Source: Stictocephala bisonia
Lineage: Eukaryota; Arthropoda; Insecta; Hemiptera; Membracidae
NCBI GenBank assembly: GCA_035578905.1
Contig: JAQJVL010000156.1
Location: 1,612,001 to 1,676,000 of the forward strand
Length of the DNA: 64,000 nucleotides
Direction: 5' to 3'
Shown here: piece by piece, positions 54,756-64,000 of the stretch
Position numbering within the stretch: position 1 is the first letter of the stretch
Layout of the letters: every line of letters begins with the position of its first letter
Translations under genes and position numbers: made by a program
Notes under the pieces: model-generated
What the model saw: only the letters and a program-made list of their open reading frames with translations
Told to the model about the DNA's origin: nothing
Database searches by the model: none

Positions 54756-57700
54756 CTCTCTCTCTCTATCTCCTCACCTGAAAAAAATGCCAGTGGTATT
54801 GAAAATTTGTGAGCTTGTGTTTATTTTGTGTTTGTTACTACTACTCTAGTGTTAGTGAACTTGTCTTTTAAGGTAAGTTTGGTGATGTCCTATCTCTCCA
54901 ATATACTAAGTCTTGGCCTAGTGCACTTTAACCTAACCTGAAAAAGAAATATATTTGACATTTATACAAGTATTTTCATCATATAGACCATTAATTAGGT
55001 TTGAAGAAGAGACCAACACATTATTCAAAAAATCAATCATAAACAAAAAATAAATAATTTATTTACAAAATAAACCTATACAAATAAAAATGAATGCAAG
55101 TTAGTCTATCAGTTCTTTATGCATTTTAACACCATTTATCTGATCACCATGAATAGACAATAGACAATATTCTTTATTGACACATTCTTAACGAATGGTA
55201 ATAGTGTCATAGTGACAGTTACAGTTGAAATGGACATTAGTGTAATAAAATTAAGTTACGTCAAGTGTCCATTCTTTACACGCTTCCAGGAATTCTTCAA
55301 GAGTGTAGTATGGATGGTTTATGAGGAAGTCGTGAAGTTCTCTCTTGAGCACACATAGCTTCGGACCTTTGGCTGCGGCTGGTAGTGTGTTCCATAGTTT
55401 TCTGCCAATGTAGGATGGTTTTTCTTCATAGAGTGCTGTACGGTGTGAGGGTAGAACATAGTTAGTTGCATGAAGGGTATTGTAGGGGTGGAGATCTTTT
55501 CCTGTTTGGAGGCCTCGTTGATGAGCATGCAGGATTACTTCTTGAATGTACAATCCATGTATAGTTATTATCTTCATGGACTTGGAAGCGTTTCTGCAGC
55601 TCTGATGAGGTTCAAGGTCAGCGAGGATTCTAATAGCTTTCTTATGTAGAATTAGTAACCTTTTCAGGTTTCCAGCTGAAGATCCTCCCCATACCACTAG
55701 TCCATATCTCAAACGTGTTTCTACTAGTGAATGGTAAGCTGTTTTTGCTGCCTCTACGTTTCCGATCCATTTTATCCGCCGAACAAGATATATGCCACAA
55801 AGTTTATTTTTTACGAAGTTTATTAACATGCTCAGTCCAGGTTAAGTTACTATCTAGGGTGACTCCAAGAAATTTTACATGGGTTTCAACTGCAATGTCA
55901 GGGATCTTAGGGATGTGGTCTTTTTTTCTACTGAAATTTACTTGTATTGCCTTTGTTGGGTTTACGGCTAGGTAATTTCTTTTGCAGTCTCAGGGCCTTT
56001 TCTAGCGAGTTAGAGGCAGACGCATATACGCCTTCAGCAGGGTGTTCTTGATCAGTAATGTTGTATCATCAGCATACATTACACAAGTAGTGTCGTAATC
56101 TTGGATGTATGCTGGAAAATCATTTACAAAGAGAACAAAAAGGACTGGACCTAGGACTGAGCCCTGAGGTACGCCCCGTGTGACGGGGAGGGGGTTTGAG
56201 TGGGTTGTGGATATATGGCTTAGTGTAGTGTTATGTATTTCAACTACTTGACTTCGCCCAGATAAATAGCTTACAAACCAGAGCTTGTACCTTTCAAATC
56301 AGATATGAAAGGTAGGAAAGTTGTTGAGTATACGTCTGTAAAGGTTTCTGTTATATTTTTATTCATATCTGACTAGGACTCCATCCCAGTTGCGTTTAAA
56401 GTTTCAATAATAACAAAGGTATTGTAACAATAATCATAAGCTATTAAATAAAAACAACAACAAAAAATGAAAACTGTTGAAATAGGATAAGTTGTAATAA
56501 TTATTACATTAAGATTAACTAATGATATGTTTTAACTTCAGGAATATAGTATTAGATTATAGAATATTAAAAAAATAATAACTTACAAAGTTAACTAAAA
56601 TTTCAAATGGAGAACGGAACGACTGTTAATGTTATTACTACCAATTCCAACTCTCAATTCCGATTATTATCTGTTGATATCACTTGATTCCAATTACTAG
56701 TTGTTCAAATTACAATAATTAATAAAATGTAAAAATACTGAACGTAATTATTATAATGGATTCAACGAATTCCATTGATGTATGAAATTAAAAATGTAAC
56801 CTGCATCTCCGATATTGGTATTCTTGTAGTGCAGCATTACGTAGCAAAAGAACAAAGTATCACCAATTTACAAATATCAGCTATATCTATCATCAGTTGT
56901 TGTAAGTCATCTATTGAAGAAGTCGAAATCAAATTATCTGCGGGAAGCAGCGTAAAAACGCTATAGATTAGGAAACAAAATATTTTTAACATTTAAAATT
57001 TTGTTGTCGAAGAAAATAACTTTATTTAACTTGACATAGAAATATACAAATAGTTTTGAATACCTTATAACAAACAATAAATTACCGTTAACCACATGTT
57101 TAGATTGCCACTGGCACTGACTAGTTAATTTGATTTGTCTTCTGCTTCTTCTCCTTCATGATTTTACTTTTTGTTTTCTTATTACTTTTGGCATTCACAT
57201 CAGTTGAAGATTACGTTACGGTAACATAAAAGGGAAGTGAGTTAGTGCGTTGTGATTGGGCCCAATTTAGTAATTATGTTACAATATATTGTTTATTTTT
57301 AATATTAATGTCATTTTATTAATAAAAACCATTATTTCATATTAAATTATAAACGACGTAATTTGCTTTTATTCTTATTGTTTTGTTTATTTTATTTCTT
57401 ATTCGTTTAACTTAAAAGGGCAATACACGGTGATTTTACACTGCTTCTTGTAGGCATATATGCTGGTATAAAATCTCAGGGTTTTCTATTGTCTCTACAA
57501 TAGCTAACGTAACTCTGAGAGCTTCATGATGAATTATTCATACATAACAGTCCAAATCTAAAATATGCTAGGCCTATATTTTTTTTAAATAGGTTATTTA
57601 ATGTAATCACTCTAACATATTGACATTGCATTGAATATGAGACAGTTTGAATTATTACTCATTACAAAAGAAAAGTTTACCTATAATAAAAGCTTTAAAA

Positions 57701-60700
57701 TACAGTATATTACAAATTACATTTCATTTCTGAATTAATATACTATTATTAATTGTATCTGTATGACTAATTACTTTTGTATTTTGAAATAAAGCACTTC
57801 TTTATGTATCAAATTTGAATATTTTGTACGAGGGCCGTTTTTTTTCAACCTCCGATCGCACGCCATGATGGCTAGAAAGGTCACAGACCGGCCCTGTGCG
57901 CAGCAGTCGATCGCGCATCTTCCCCACTACAACTTTTGTCACTCCCGAGTTCAAGTAGCCAGTTTGCGCTTAGCTGCAGTCGGGTAAACATGGCCGTGTC
58001 TATTGATTCTCCCGCCAAATGCGAGATGAGAAGTGTTATTCGTTTCTTGCAAGCAGAAGGGAATAGTGCAGCAGAAATCCATCGGAGAATGTGCCGTGTT
58101 TACGGAGAACACATTATGAGTGAAGGTGTTGTGCGGGAATGGTGTCGTAAGTTTAAAACTGGCCGAACCGATGTGCATGATGAAGGAGGTCAAGGACGCA
58201 AGTCTGTCGCTACAGACGATCTTGTTGAACGAGTTGACAAAGTGGTTAAAGGAAACCGTAGATTCACAATAAGTGCTTTGTCTTTGGAATTTCCAGAAGT
58301 GTCGAGATCTTCTCTGTACTCTATTGTTTCTGAACATTTAGGCTACAAAAAGATTTGTGCTCGCTGGGTGCCAAAGATGTTGAGTGACACCCACAAAACT
58401 CGCCGAATGGCTTCAGCTTTGACATTCCTTGAACGTTATCACAATGAAGGAGTAGATTTTTTAAAATCAATTGTAACCGGAGATGAGACCTGGATTCTTC
58501 ATGACACACCCGAAACAAAGCAACAATCTCAACAATGGATGCACACAAATTCACCGAATAAACCCAACAAATTCAAGCAAACTTTCAGCAACCGAAAAGT
58601 TATGGCTACGGTCTTTTGGGACCAAAAAGGTCCGTTGCTTGTGGAGTTCATGCAGCCTGGGACCACAATTAATGCAGCTGTTTATTGCCAAACTTTACAA
58701 CATTTGCGGCGAGCCATTCAGAACAAAAGAAGAGGTATGCTGACATCAGGAATTGTTCTGTTGCATGACAACGCCCGCCCTCACACTGCAGGTGTAACCC
58801 AACAACTTCTTGAAACATTTAAGTGGGAAATTTTGGACCACCCACCTTACAGTCCCAACCTAGCACCGAGCGACTTCCATCTTTTTCCTGAACTGAAGAA
58901 ATGGCTTGGAGGTCAGCACTTTCCGACTACTGAGGAACTTCAAGACACGGTCAAGACTCATTTAAATTCACTGGCGGCAACATTTTATGAAGAGGGTATT
59001 GGAAAGCTTGTCCACAGGTATGACAAATGCCTCAATCTTCAGGGTGATTATGTTGAGAAATAAGCATATGTGTACATACATTTTGGTGATAAAATAATTT
59101 TGTTCTATTCACTTGTCTTTTATTTATGGCCCACCGGAGGTTGAAAAAAAAATGGCCCTCGTAATATTTTACTTTGTTACTTATTTCGTTAATGGTTTAG
59201 TGGAGGGGGTTAATGGTGTAGTTACCCTCTAACTTTAGAATCAAAATCAAACAAAGAATCAAGAATTGAATCGAGTGGGGCTCGGAATTAAAAAAATGTT
59301 GGAATTGGTACATCCCTAGATATTACTATTAATTAAAGCAATCAATACTCACCAGCTCCACCCTCCCAGCTAAGAAGGAACAGTTGGTGATGTTGTTGCT
59401 GTGAGCGTTATAATTTGCATCATCCATTGCCGTCTTCACCTCATCAACACCAATACAACCTCTCAGTGTGTCACTTGCCATTAGACTAATTGCTCCTAGG
59501 AATATAGATTTGTATTTACTTCTAAGCTTTTTAATTTAAGCATTACTTTGGTTATTGAAAATCTAATCTGTTTATTTCCCTTGAAATGTACATTATTAAA
59601 TTAACATCACTAATAGTTCAGTTGACAGAAGACTTTGATTCTGAGTTTTTCAAAATACAAATTTAAGTTATAGAAAGACCATGTTTACTTATGTATACAT
59701 AGAGGATGCTCTGCTTCAAAATCAATAATCAAGTTAAAATTGAAACAAAATTAAATAAGATTGAAAATGTTTTGCTGACCACCTGGTATAGTACAATTTT
59801 TATTACCAAACATTCTGCCATGCGCTACTAACTTAAACCAATGAATGGAGTTCGATGAGCCATTCCTGCATCGAGTGACCTAATTTGAGCAAATGTTTGT
59901 AAGATGCCCTTTACAATGATACTCTACCTCTACTCTCGCTGCTTCCGGAGCCCTAGTCTACCATTAAAAAATATTGAACTATACCATGCCTTAAAATGTA
60001 TTTTGCCCAAATTTAAAAATAATATTTATATCATATGATCAGTTTGACTCTTTTTATATAGGCAAAATCATTAATTATTTATTTGTCTATAGGCAAAAAT
60101 GTACCATAATTTTACCGAAACCTCAATTTTATTTCAAATTTTACCTATTCAAGATATCACAATTTCTTGGCTTAACCGAGTAAAAAACATTTCAGACAGA
60201 AAAAAGTCTGAAGATTTCTATGACTTAAAACTAAAAAATGTTTGTGAATAAACACAAGTTATCACTACCTCAAAGTTTTGCTAAACATTTTCATAATTAA
60301 TGTTTTAATATATATTTTGCCTACACCAGGCGTTTTCCTATAACCGATTTTTATAGTTTTCTAGAACTGTTTAAATTTAATTAGTAGTTTAGTTTGATAA
60401 AAAAGAGCAAATTTGTACTTAATTTGTTGTTGTTGTTGATTCAAATATAATTTTAATCCAACTGGGAATCTAAATGGTTACTTCTATCCTATCCATAACT
60501 GCTATTTATGATGATGCATCCATTGGAAGCAAAATGAAAAATATAGAATTCTTTAACAAATAAGCAAATGTAGTTTTAAACCCAGCCTGACAATGCTGAG
60601 TATACTCTATTGACCCACCCGCCCACCCACACACGTACGGTGGTATTGACACACCCGCCCAAACATACACGAACGGTGGTATTGACAACGGTGGTATTGA

Positions 60701-62324
60701 CATTAGGACAAAAATTTGACCACAGACATTAAAATTTCAACTTAAAAATTCATAAGGGAAGACCGAGGTATCAAGTCCCCCACCAACAATTTTTGAATAA
60801 AAAAGGAAACATAAAAAAGTGGAAGAAGATATGAACTCTCATTATTTCCGTCAGCTAGGCTGCATCAAATGTAGGTAAATATTAATACTAGTTATCAGGT
60901 TATATTTCTAAGTAGTATTTAACCCTTATAATTTTATTGTCCAGCATTTTTCGCTTGCTAAAACTAATTTTTTTAACTCTTTGCTGAAGTCACCAAATAA
61001 TCAACTGGCGATGACTCGCCAGTTCAAATGGATCTTGAAGAGTGTGAACTTTCAACAAGTGAAGTACTGACCATTAGCTCAGTTGACGATTTGACCTGCA
61101 CTTGGACCTTACCCTCCACAGTCCAGAACCTCAGCCACTACACCAGCAATATGTAAAATTGGCTCTTTCATATTAAATTCATCTGTAATGTAAATATGTG
61201 CTCTAATTAACGTACATGCTGACCCAAAAGTCCTGTACCATAAGGATTAGAACATCATTTTCCTAATTTTGGATTTTCTTGTTTCAGGACTTAAAAATTA
61301 CTACTGTAGTGAGTAGAGATTATTCTCCGTGGTAAACAAGGATTTTCTAACAAAAGAGTGTCACAAACAACAGTAGGCTGACTGCTAGCAAAGTTCAAAG
61401 CTTAAAGATGTTTTTTAGCAAGTTTAGAGTAGCCGAAGCTAAAAGATGTGACTGTCCACACAATATAGAAATAGTGAGAAAGTTTTGGGAAAGGTAGTTT
61501 CACATCCCACAAATTCAATTTGCCTAACTAACGTGAAACTGGGCCCTCTTTGAAGCATGGAATAGGATACTTTCCTAAAGAACAAGTTTCATCTGTACAA
61601 GTTACAACTGTTAAACCATTTGTGGGAAGACAATCCTGATCACCGAAAGTAAATGTGCTCTTTATTTTTGACAACATAAGATCACAGTTTTTATCTTCTG
61701 ACAAAGCTAATATTTATGTAAATGGTGATGTCAACAGACAACATCTGTAATATTGGTCTGATAGTAACCTTCACTGGTAAACCAGCAGTAAGGTGAAAGG
61801 ATCTAACGCAGCAGTAACATTCTGGTAGTGATTTGTCTGCACAACATTCTAAGATCATCAACAACAAAATGTCCTTACTATCTTTAAACTCAGGTGTATG
61901 CCAATATTACAATTTAGGAAAAATAATTTTATAAAGCAAAAATGTTTTCTGGACATTACACAAAATTAGTTCTACATTCTATTTCAAAGTTTTAAATGAA
62001 AAATATTGTGACAAACTCGTTAAAAATTAATCTGTGAAGAAGTAAAATAAACTAATTAATAATATTAAAAACTCAGATGTGTATATGAGATAGTTTACTG
62101 TACACTAACCAACACCACAGTAGAGATCTAGCAGAGTGGAATAATGTTTCGGCTTTACTAATGTTAAAACTTCTTGATACATCAGTTCTGCAGCACCTTT
62201 GTTTTGTTGAAAAAATGAGTCAGGTGATATTCGGAAAGTGAGGTTGGATATATGTTCAGTTAGATATGGTTGACCACTCAGATGGTTGAAAGGTGCTTGG
62301 TCCCTAGTACATCTTGTGTGAGGG
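49718..62324 (-). CDS. TRMT2B-like m5U methyltransferase, copy B (last four exons)
   Basis: A tandem paralogue of copy A. Minus-strand exons 62110-62324, 59353-59495, 53356-53434 and 49718-49938 splice in frame to 218 residues plus stop and the gene continues beyond the window. Visible motifs are FRISPDSFFQQN, the SAM loop [32 protein letters not shown], the catalytic Cys in [10 protein letters not shown], and the Glu of LFPYTSHYE. Intron positions and phases equal those of copy A (exon lengths 215/218, 143/143, 79/82, 221/221), so the pair arose by tandem gene duplication. The sequences have diverged widely outside motifs. All key residues remain, so both copies look functional. Which of the two is mitochondrial is not decidable here. 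Confidence 0.88.
50252..50530. mobile_element. Foldback-family element, near full length
   Basis: The left arm aggttaaagggaactaggcc...cacagtagtagtaaacaaat pairs with the right arm tttgtttactactattgaga...tgtcctgatataccaat. The centre near 50390 has ctctctgctcacctgaagg instead of a long CT tract. Confidence 0.75.
50589..53173. mobile_element. Non-autonomous hAT-like transposon
   Basis: 2585 bp with ends TAGGGGTG and CACCCCTA, subterminal cgagtactcgaaacttcgag / ctactcaactcgactcaaac blocks, and an exact 8-bp target duplication ATTAAAAT (50581-50588 and 53174-53181), the hAT hallmark. No transposase frame with hAT motifs was found; the interior has only short chance frames. A family A SINE lies at 52790-53045 inside it. 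Confidence 0.82.
52790..53045 (+). mobile_element. tRNA-derived SINE, family A, copy 3
   Basis: Plus orientation: ggttctcagttcgatcccaa (B-box region) near 52825, the gggctattaattaatgacac body, and the acaatcagcgtcttatgaat 3' end with an aataaaaataaaa tail. Inserted inside the hAT-like element, hence younger than it. Confidence 0.85.
53356..53434 (-). CDS. TRMT2B-like copy B, exon with NPGR motif
   Basis: 79 nt; acceptor tttcag before AAATTACC, donor GTGAGT after GGTGCTT. It encodes SDIIAVVNPGRSGA. Confidence 0.9.
54110..54275 (-). mobile_element. tRNA-Leu-derived SINE, family C, copy 2
   Basis: The minus strand starts tggccaagcggtctcaggtg (A box) and continues to gtaatattcaccttgtactg. The B box is decayed (catgtttgagtgcc). 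Confidence 0.75.
54510..54942. mobile_element. Foldback-family elements around a long CT tract
   Basis: 54510-54550 is a right-end fragment (aatatactaattcctggcct). From about 54585 a left arm (ttaccttaaaagacaagttc) leads into the CT tract 54617-54775, then tcacctgaaaaaaatgccag and the right arm to 54942 (cttggcctagtgcactttaa). Confidence 0.75.
54617..54775. repeat. (CT)n microsatellite, ~155 bp
   Basis: Long CT tract with C-runs, at the centre of the foldback element. Confidence 0.95.
55158..56290 (-). mobile_element. 5'-truncated LINE (Jockey/CR1-like)
   Basis: Minus strand: the RT C-terminal half with [20 protein letters not shown] and the catalytic [10 protein letters not shown] (about 56210-56060), followed by a frameshifted connector and a C-terminal domain (55829-55251) with KAIRILADLEPHQSCRNASK and PSHRTALYEEKPSYIGRKLW. 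The 3' end is at about 55158 with a tail of attgtct repeats after caataaag. Confidence 0.85.
55251..55829 (-). pseudogene. LINE ORF2 C-terminal domain
   Basis: About 190 codons open to the stop at 55251, with no natural start. It includes KTAYHSLVETRLRYGLVVWG (post-RT motif) and the SCRNA, PSHRTA, KPSYIG blocks shared with the interrupted LINE at 33013-39020. The RT palm lies upstream in another frame, so this copy is inactive. Confidence 0.85.
56291..57828. other. AT-rich intron of copy B
   Basis: No supported gene. Short open frames have no motif. Confidence 0.3.
57829..59161 (+). mobile_element. Mariner DD34D transposon, complete
   Basis: 1333 bp with 27-bp TIRs: cgagggccgttttttttcaa + cctccg on the left, and the same with one substitution and one extra T on the right (reverse complement). 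TA flanks both ends (57827-57828, 59162-59163). Complete and probably recent. Confidence 0.93.
57990..59063 (+). CDS. Mariner transposase, DD34D, intact
   Basis: ATG at 57990 (the frame is open further upstream, but this ATG matches the family N-terminus); 357 residues to TAA at 59061-59063. Two HTH motifs lie at residues ~10-110 (EGNSAAEIHRRMCRVYGEHI, FTISALSLEFPEVSRSSLYS), then WVPKML. The catalytic Asps are in VTGDETWILH, LLHDNARPHT and YSPNLAPSDFHLFPEL; I count 34 residues between the second and third, DD34D. It excises and inserts its element at TA. No stop or frameshift; length equals typical mariner transposases (about 345-350). YSPNLAP replaces the usual YSPDLAP, which is not a catalytic position. 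Confidence 0.94.
   Translation: MAVSIDSPAKCEMRSVIRFLQAEGNSAAEIHRRMCRVYGEHIMSEGVVREWCRKFKTGRTDVHDEGGQGRKSVATDDLVERVDKVVKGNRRFTISALSLEFPEVSRSSLYSIVSEHLGYKKICARWVPKMLSDTHKTRRMASALTFLERYHNEGVDFLKSIVTGDETWILHDTPETKQQSQQWMHTNSPNKPNKFKQTFSNRKVMATVFWDQKGPLLVEFMQPGTTINAAVYCQTLQHLRRAIQNKRRGMLTSGIVLLHDNARPHTAGVTQQLLETFKWEILDHPPYSPNLAPSDFHLFPELKKWLGGQHFPTTEELQDTVKTHLNSLAATFYEEGIGKLVHRYDKCLNLQGDYVEK
59353..59495 (-). CDS. TRMT2B-like copy B, exon after the SAM motif
   Basis: 143 nt; acceptor attcctag before GAGCAATT, donor GTGAGT after GAGCTG. It encodes GVDEVKTAMDDANYNAHSNN and FLAGRVEL. Confidence 0.92.
59500..60600. other. AT-rich, nothing recognised
   Basis: No gene or repeat recognised. Confidence 0.3.
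60608..60702. repeat. 36-bp minisatellite, ~2.5 copies
   Basis: tattgac starts at 60608, 60644, 60680 and 60695 with cacccgcccacccacacacg between. Same family as 48895-49020. Confidence 0.8.
61210..61870 (+). pseudogene. Decayed Tc1/mariner transposase
   Basis: The start tgacccaaaagtcctgtacc looks like a transposon end. The core shows FLSSDKANIYVNGDVNRQHL, stop, YWSDSNLHW, which matches the first-Asp block and NR-YW-NPH block of this superfamily. Many stops; the C-terminal catalytic Asp region is not visible. Confidence 0.6.
62110..62324 (-). CDS. TRMT2B-like copy B, exon with SAM-binding motif
   Basis: 215 nt; acceptor atttcag before CCCTCACAC, donor GTTAGT after GGTGTTG. It encodes LTFRISPDSFFQQNKGAAEL and LLDLYCGVG. 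Confidence 0.92.
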
Positions 62325-62761
62325 CTGAAATATATTAACTAATTTTAAAGATATCATTAATTTATATGATTTAATACTAATTTTTGTTGAAAATAACCTA
62401 CTTATGAAAATATTATAGTATACACTTCTACTGCAGAACATTGCTGACACTTTTATAAAACTAACTAAACTGTTTATGGAAATAGTGTACTGTATAAGAA
62501 CATATAATTAAATGTTTCTTCTTCTTCTTAGCTGCAATGACCTTGCCCTTTCATTAATTATAATGAGAGAACCAGGTAACATATATCAATGACCTTTGAG
62601 GGGGTCACATGTGAAAGCAAAATTAATTATTATTTTTTAAGGCGTAAGAAAATAAACCAAGAAGTTTGTTCTAGAACTGAAATCCAATACCACCCACTTA
62701 CTCATCACTCAACAATGATACAACCTAAAAGAAGAAACTTCACAAATTCATTCCTCAGATA

Positions 62762-62794
62762 TAATATATATATATATATATATATTTATACACA
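62762..62794. repeat. (TA)n tract at mariner insertion site
   Basis: An at/ta dinucleotide run on the left of the mariner relic, matched by a second TA run at 63731-63747. Confidence 0.85.
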
Positions 62795-63731
62795 CACGAG
62801 GTATAGTCAAAAAGTTCCCGGAATTGGTTGAAATACATTTATTGGACAAAGATAAAAATCTTACAAACCTATATTCCTTCAAAATACTCTTCTCCTACAT
62901 CAATACACTTGTCCCTATGATCATACAGACGGTCAAAACACTTTTGACACTTATTTTTTTAAATGTATTTCAATAATTTTACTGTATTTTTACTGACATC
63001 TTTAGCACCTGCAAATCAATTTCCTTTTATTGATGTTTTTACCGTGTGAACAGTAAGAAATCGGCCGGCATGAGGTCAAGCGAATATGGAGGATCTTCTA
63101 ACATGGTAACGCTTGAATTATTGACTAGATAGTTAAGTACTAACAAGAATCGTTGTGCAGGGGTATCATCATGCAGCAAAATCCAATTGTTTTCTGCTCA
63201 ACTTTTAGGCCGTTTCCTCCTAATAGCATCTCGTAAATGCCTAAGAACTTTTGTATGGATAAATTTACCTTGTATGTAATATCATCAATTGTTATTCTTC
63301 AGTTTGCAGAACTTGCTCAATGTTGTTATCTGTGGTTGTAGTCGAAGAGCGTCCACTACGAGAGTCATCTTCAATGTTTATGCGACCTTTACAAAAACAT
63401 TTGTGCCTTTCGTAAAATTGGCTTTTCTTCATCGCCTTAATTCCATATGCTTGAATTGACATTTTAAATGTCCCAGAAGATGACTTTTGAAATAAAAAAA
63501 CCAAATATAATGTTTTTTAGCTGTTCATTCAATAAATTTTCAAAACGCAACAATTTAAACACGCAAATACAAGAAAAGTGCTCTCCATGGAGGAACAATG
63601 GCGGCTGGGCGATACTCACGCTACCTATATCCCTTCTCCAGTACTAACTGATAGACGACGAAATTCCCACCGACAACCACGCTGTGTGTCTCAGGACATC
63701 GATTCCAGAAACTTTTTGACCGTACCTCGTG
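62795..63731 (-). mobile_element. Internally deleted mariner element
   Basis: TIRs cacgaggtatagtcaaaaag (left) and cacgaggtacggtcaaaaag (right, reverse complement). About 930 bp instead of the usual ~1.3 kb. It lies within a TA-repeat target. Confidence 0.85.
62830..63504 (-). pseudogene. Mariner transposase remnant, internally deleted and frameshifted
   Basis: Minus strand: an N-terminal block with NIEDDSRSGRSSTTTTDNNI (the family has LEDD-RSGRPSTS), then, after a deletion, LLHDDTPAQRF and a DPPYSLDLMPADFLLF block carrying the last two catalytic Asps. The first Asp block is missing. Inactive, but its ends could still be recognised by a related transposase. Confidence 0.8.
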
Positions 63732-63747
63732 TATATATATATATATA

Positions 63748-64000
63748 GGGTGTCTTGGAGGTAAAGTGCCAAACTTCAGGAAATGATTATATAGGTGAAA
63801 GTAAAGAGAAAATAAAAAATATGTTTTTCCCAAAAACACTTTGTTTAACAGACATCCACCTTTTTGTCTTTTCACAAAACAACTTATTTTAGAAAAAATA
63901 ATCATCTTGATCAAAATTTTAATTTCAAAATGGCAGCCGGAAAATGGTAACAAATAAAAAATATTGCTAAGAACAAGTTTTTTTGAACAATTTTATTACC
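63748..64000 (+). mobile_element. Left end of another Tc1/mariner-type element (cut by window)
   Basis: agggtgtcttggaggtaaag follows a TA run, in the style of the CAGGGTG ends of other elements here. The other end is outside the window, so the call rests on the terminus only. Confidence 0.35.

Overview
This is a gene-poor, AT-rich, transposon-packed arthropod nuclear segment, most likely from an insect. The evidence is mariner-type DNA transposons, Penelope-like, LINE and tRNA-SINE retroelements, and a host gene broken into short exons by long introns. The mix fits a large TE-rich insect genome such as a hemipteran, but the order cannot be fixed from this window. There is no bacterial-style operon content, and most long open frames belong to transposable elements.

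Host genes: two paralogous m5U RNA methyltransferase genes (TrmA/TRMT2 family, most like TRMT2B) lie in tandem on the minus strand. Copy A has seven recognisable exons between 39739 and 9427, which splice in frame to 431 codons plus stop; its first exon(s) were not found. Copy B has its last four exons between 62324 and 49718 and continues beyond the window. The last four exons of the two copies have matching phases and near-identical lengths. The introns, especially 30.5-39.5 kb, 12-25 kb and 50-62 kb, hold nearly all the mobile DNA.

Layout: 2-9 kb has a SINE, a 5'-truncated LINE with an expanded CA/TG tract, and an intact DD41D Tc1/mariner element with ~480-bp inverted repeats. 13.4-19.5 kb is a nest: decayed mariner pieces, a DD41D element with one nonsense codon, and a second Tc1/mariner split by a Penelope-like element with ~937-bp inverted arms and a 13-bp target duplication. 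20-26 kb has a 30-bp minisatellite, a SINE, a dispersed repeat carrying a palindromic insertion, and a LINE 3' end with RNase H. 28.7-31.4 kb has two MITEs. 33-39 kb is a decayed LINE interrupted by a 4.1-kb array. 40-49 kb has simple repeats, palindromes, SINEs and a LINE relic. 50-64 kb has a non-autonomous hAT-like element, SINEs, a LINE, an intact DD34D mariner, a decayed Tc1 relic and an internally deleted mariner.

Most notable is the array at 33522-37603. It has three head-to-tail copies of a ~1356-bp unit with no convincing protein, plus an inverted 165-bp fragment at one end, inside a LINE with a 10-bp target duplication. Each internal unit junction carries a complete type III hammerhead ribozyme core (GUC cleavage site, 6-bp stem I, CUGAUGA, stem II, GAAA, 5-bp stem III), so a transcript would be predicted to self-cleave into 1356-nt monomers. 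Its outer architecture (inverted arm at one end, a ~40-nt asymmetric extension at the other, short target duplication) mirrors the Penelope-like element at 16.5-18.9 kb. This suggests a long, insect retrozyme-like element mobilised by Penelope-like machinery.
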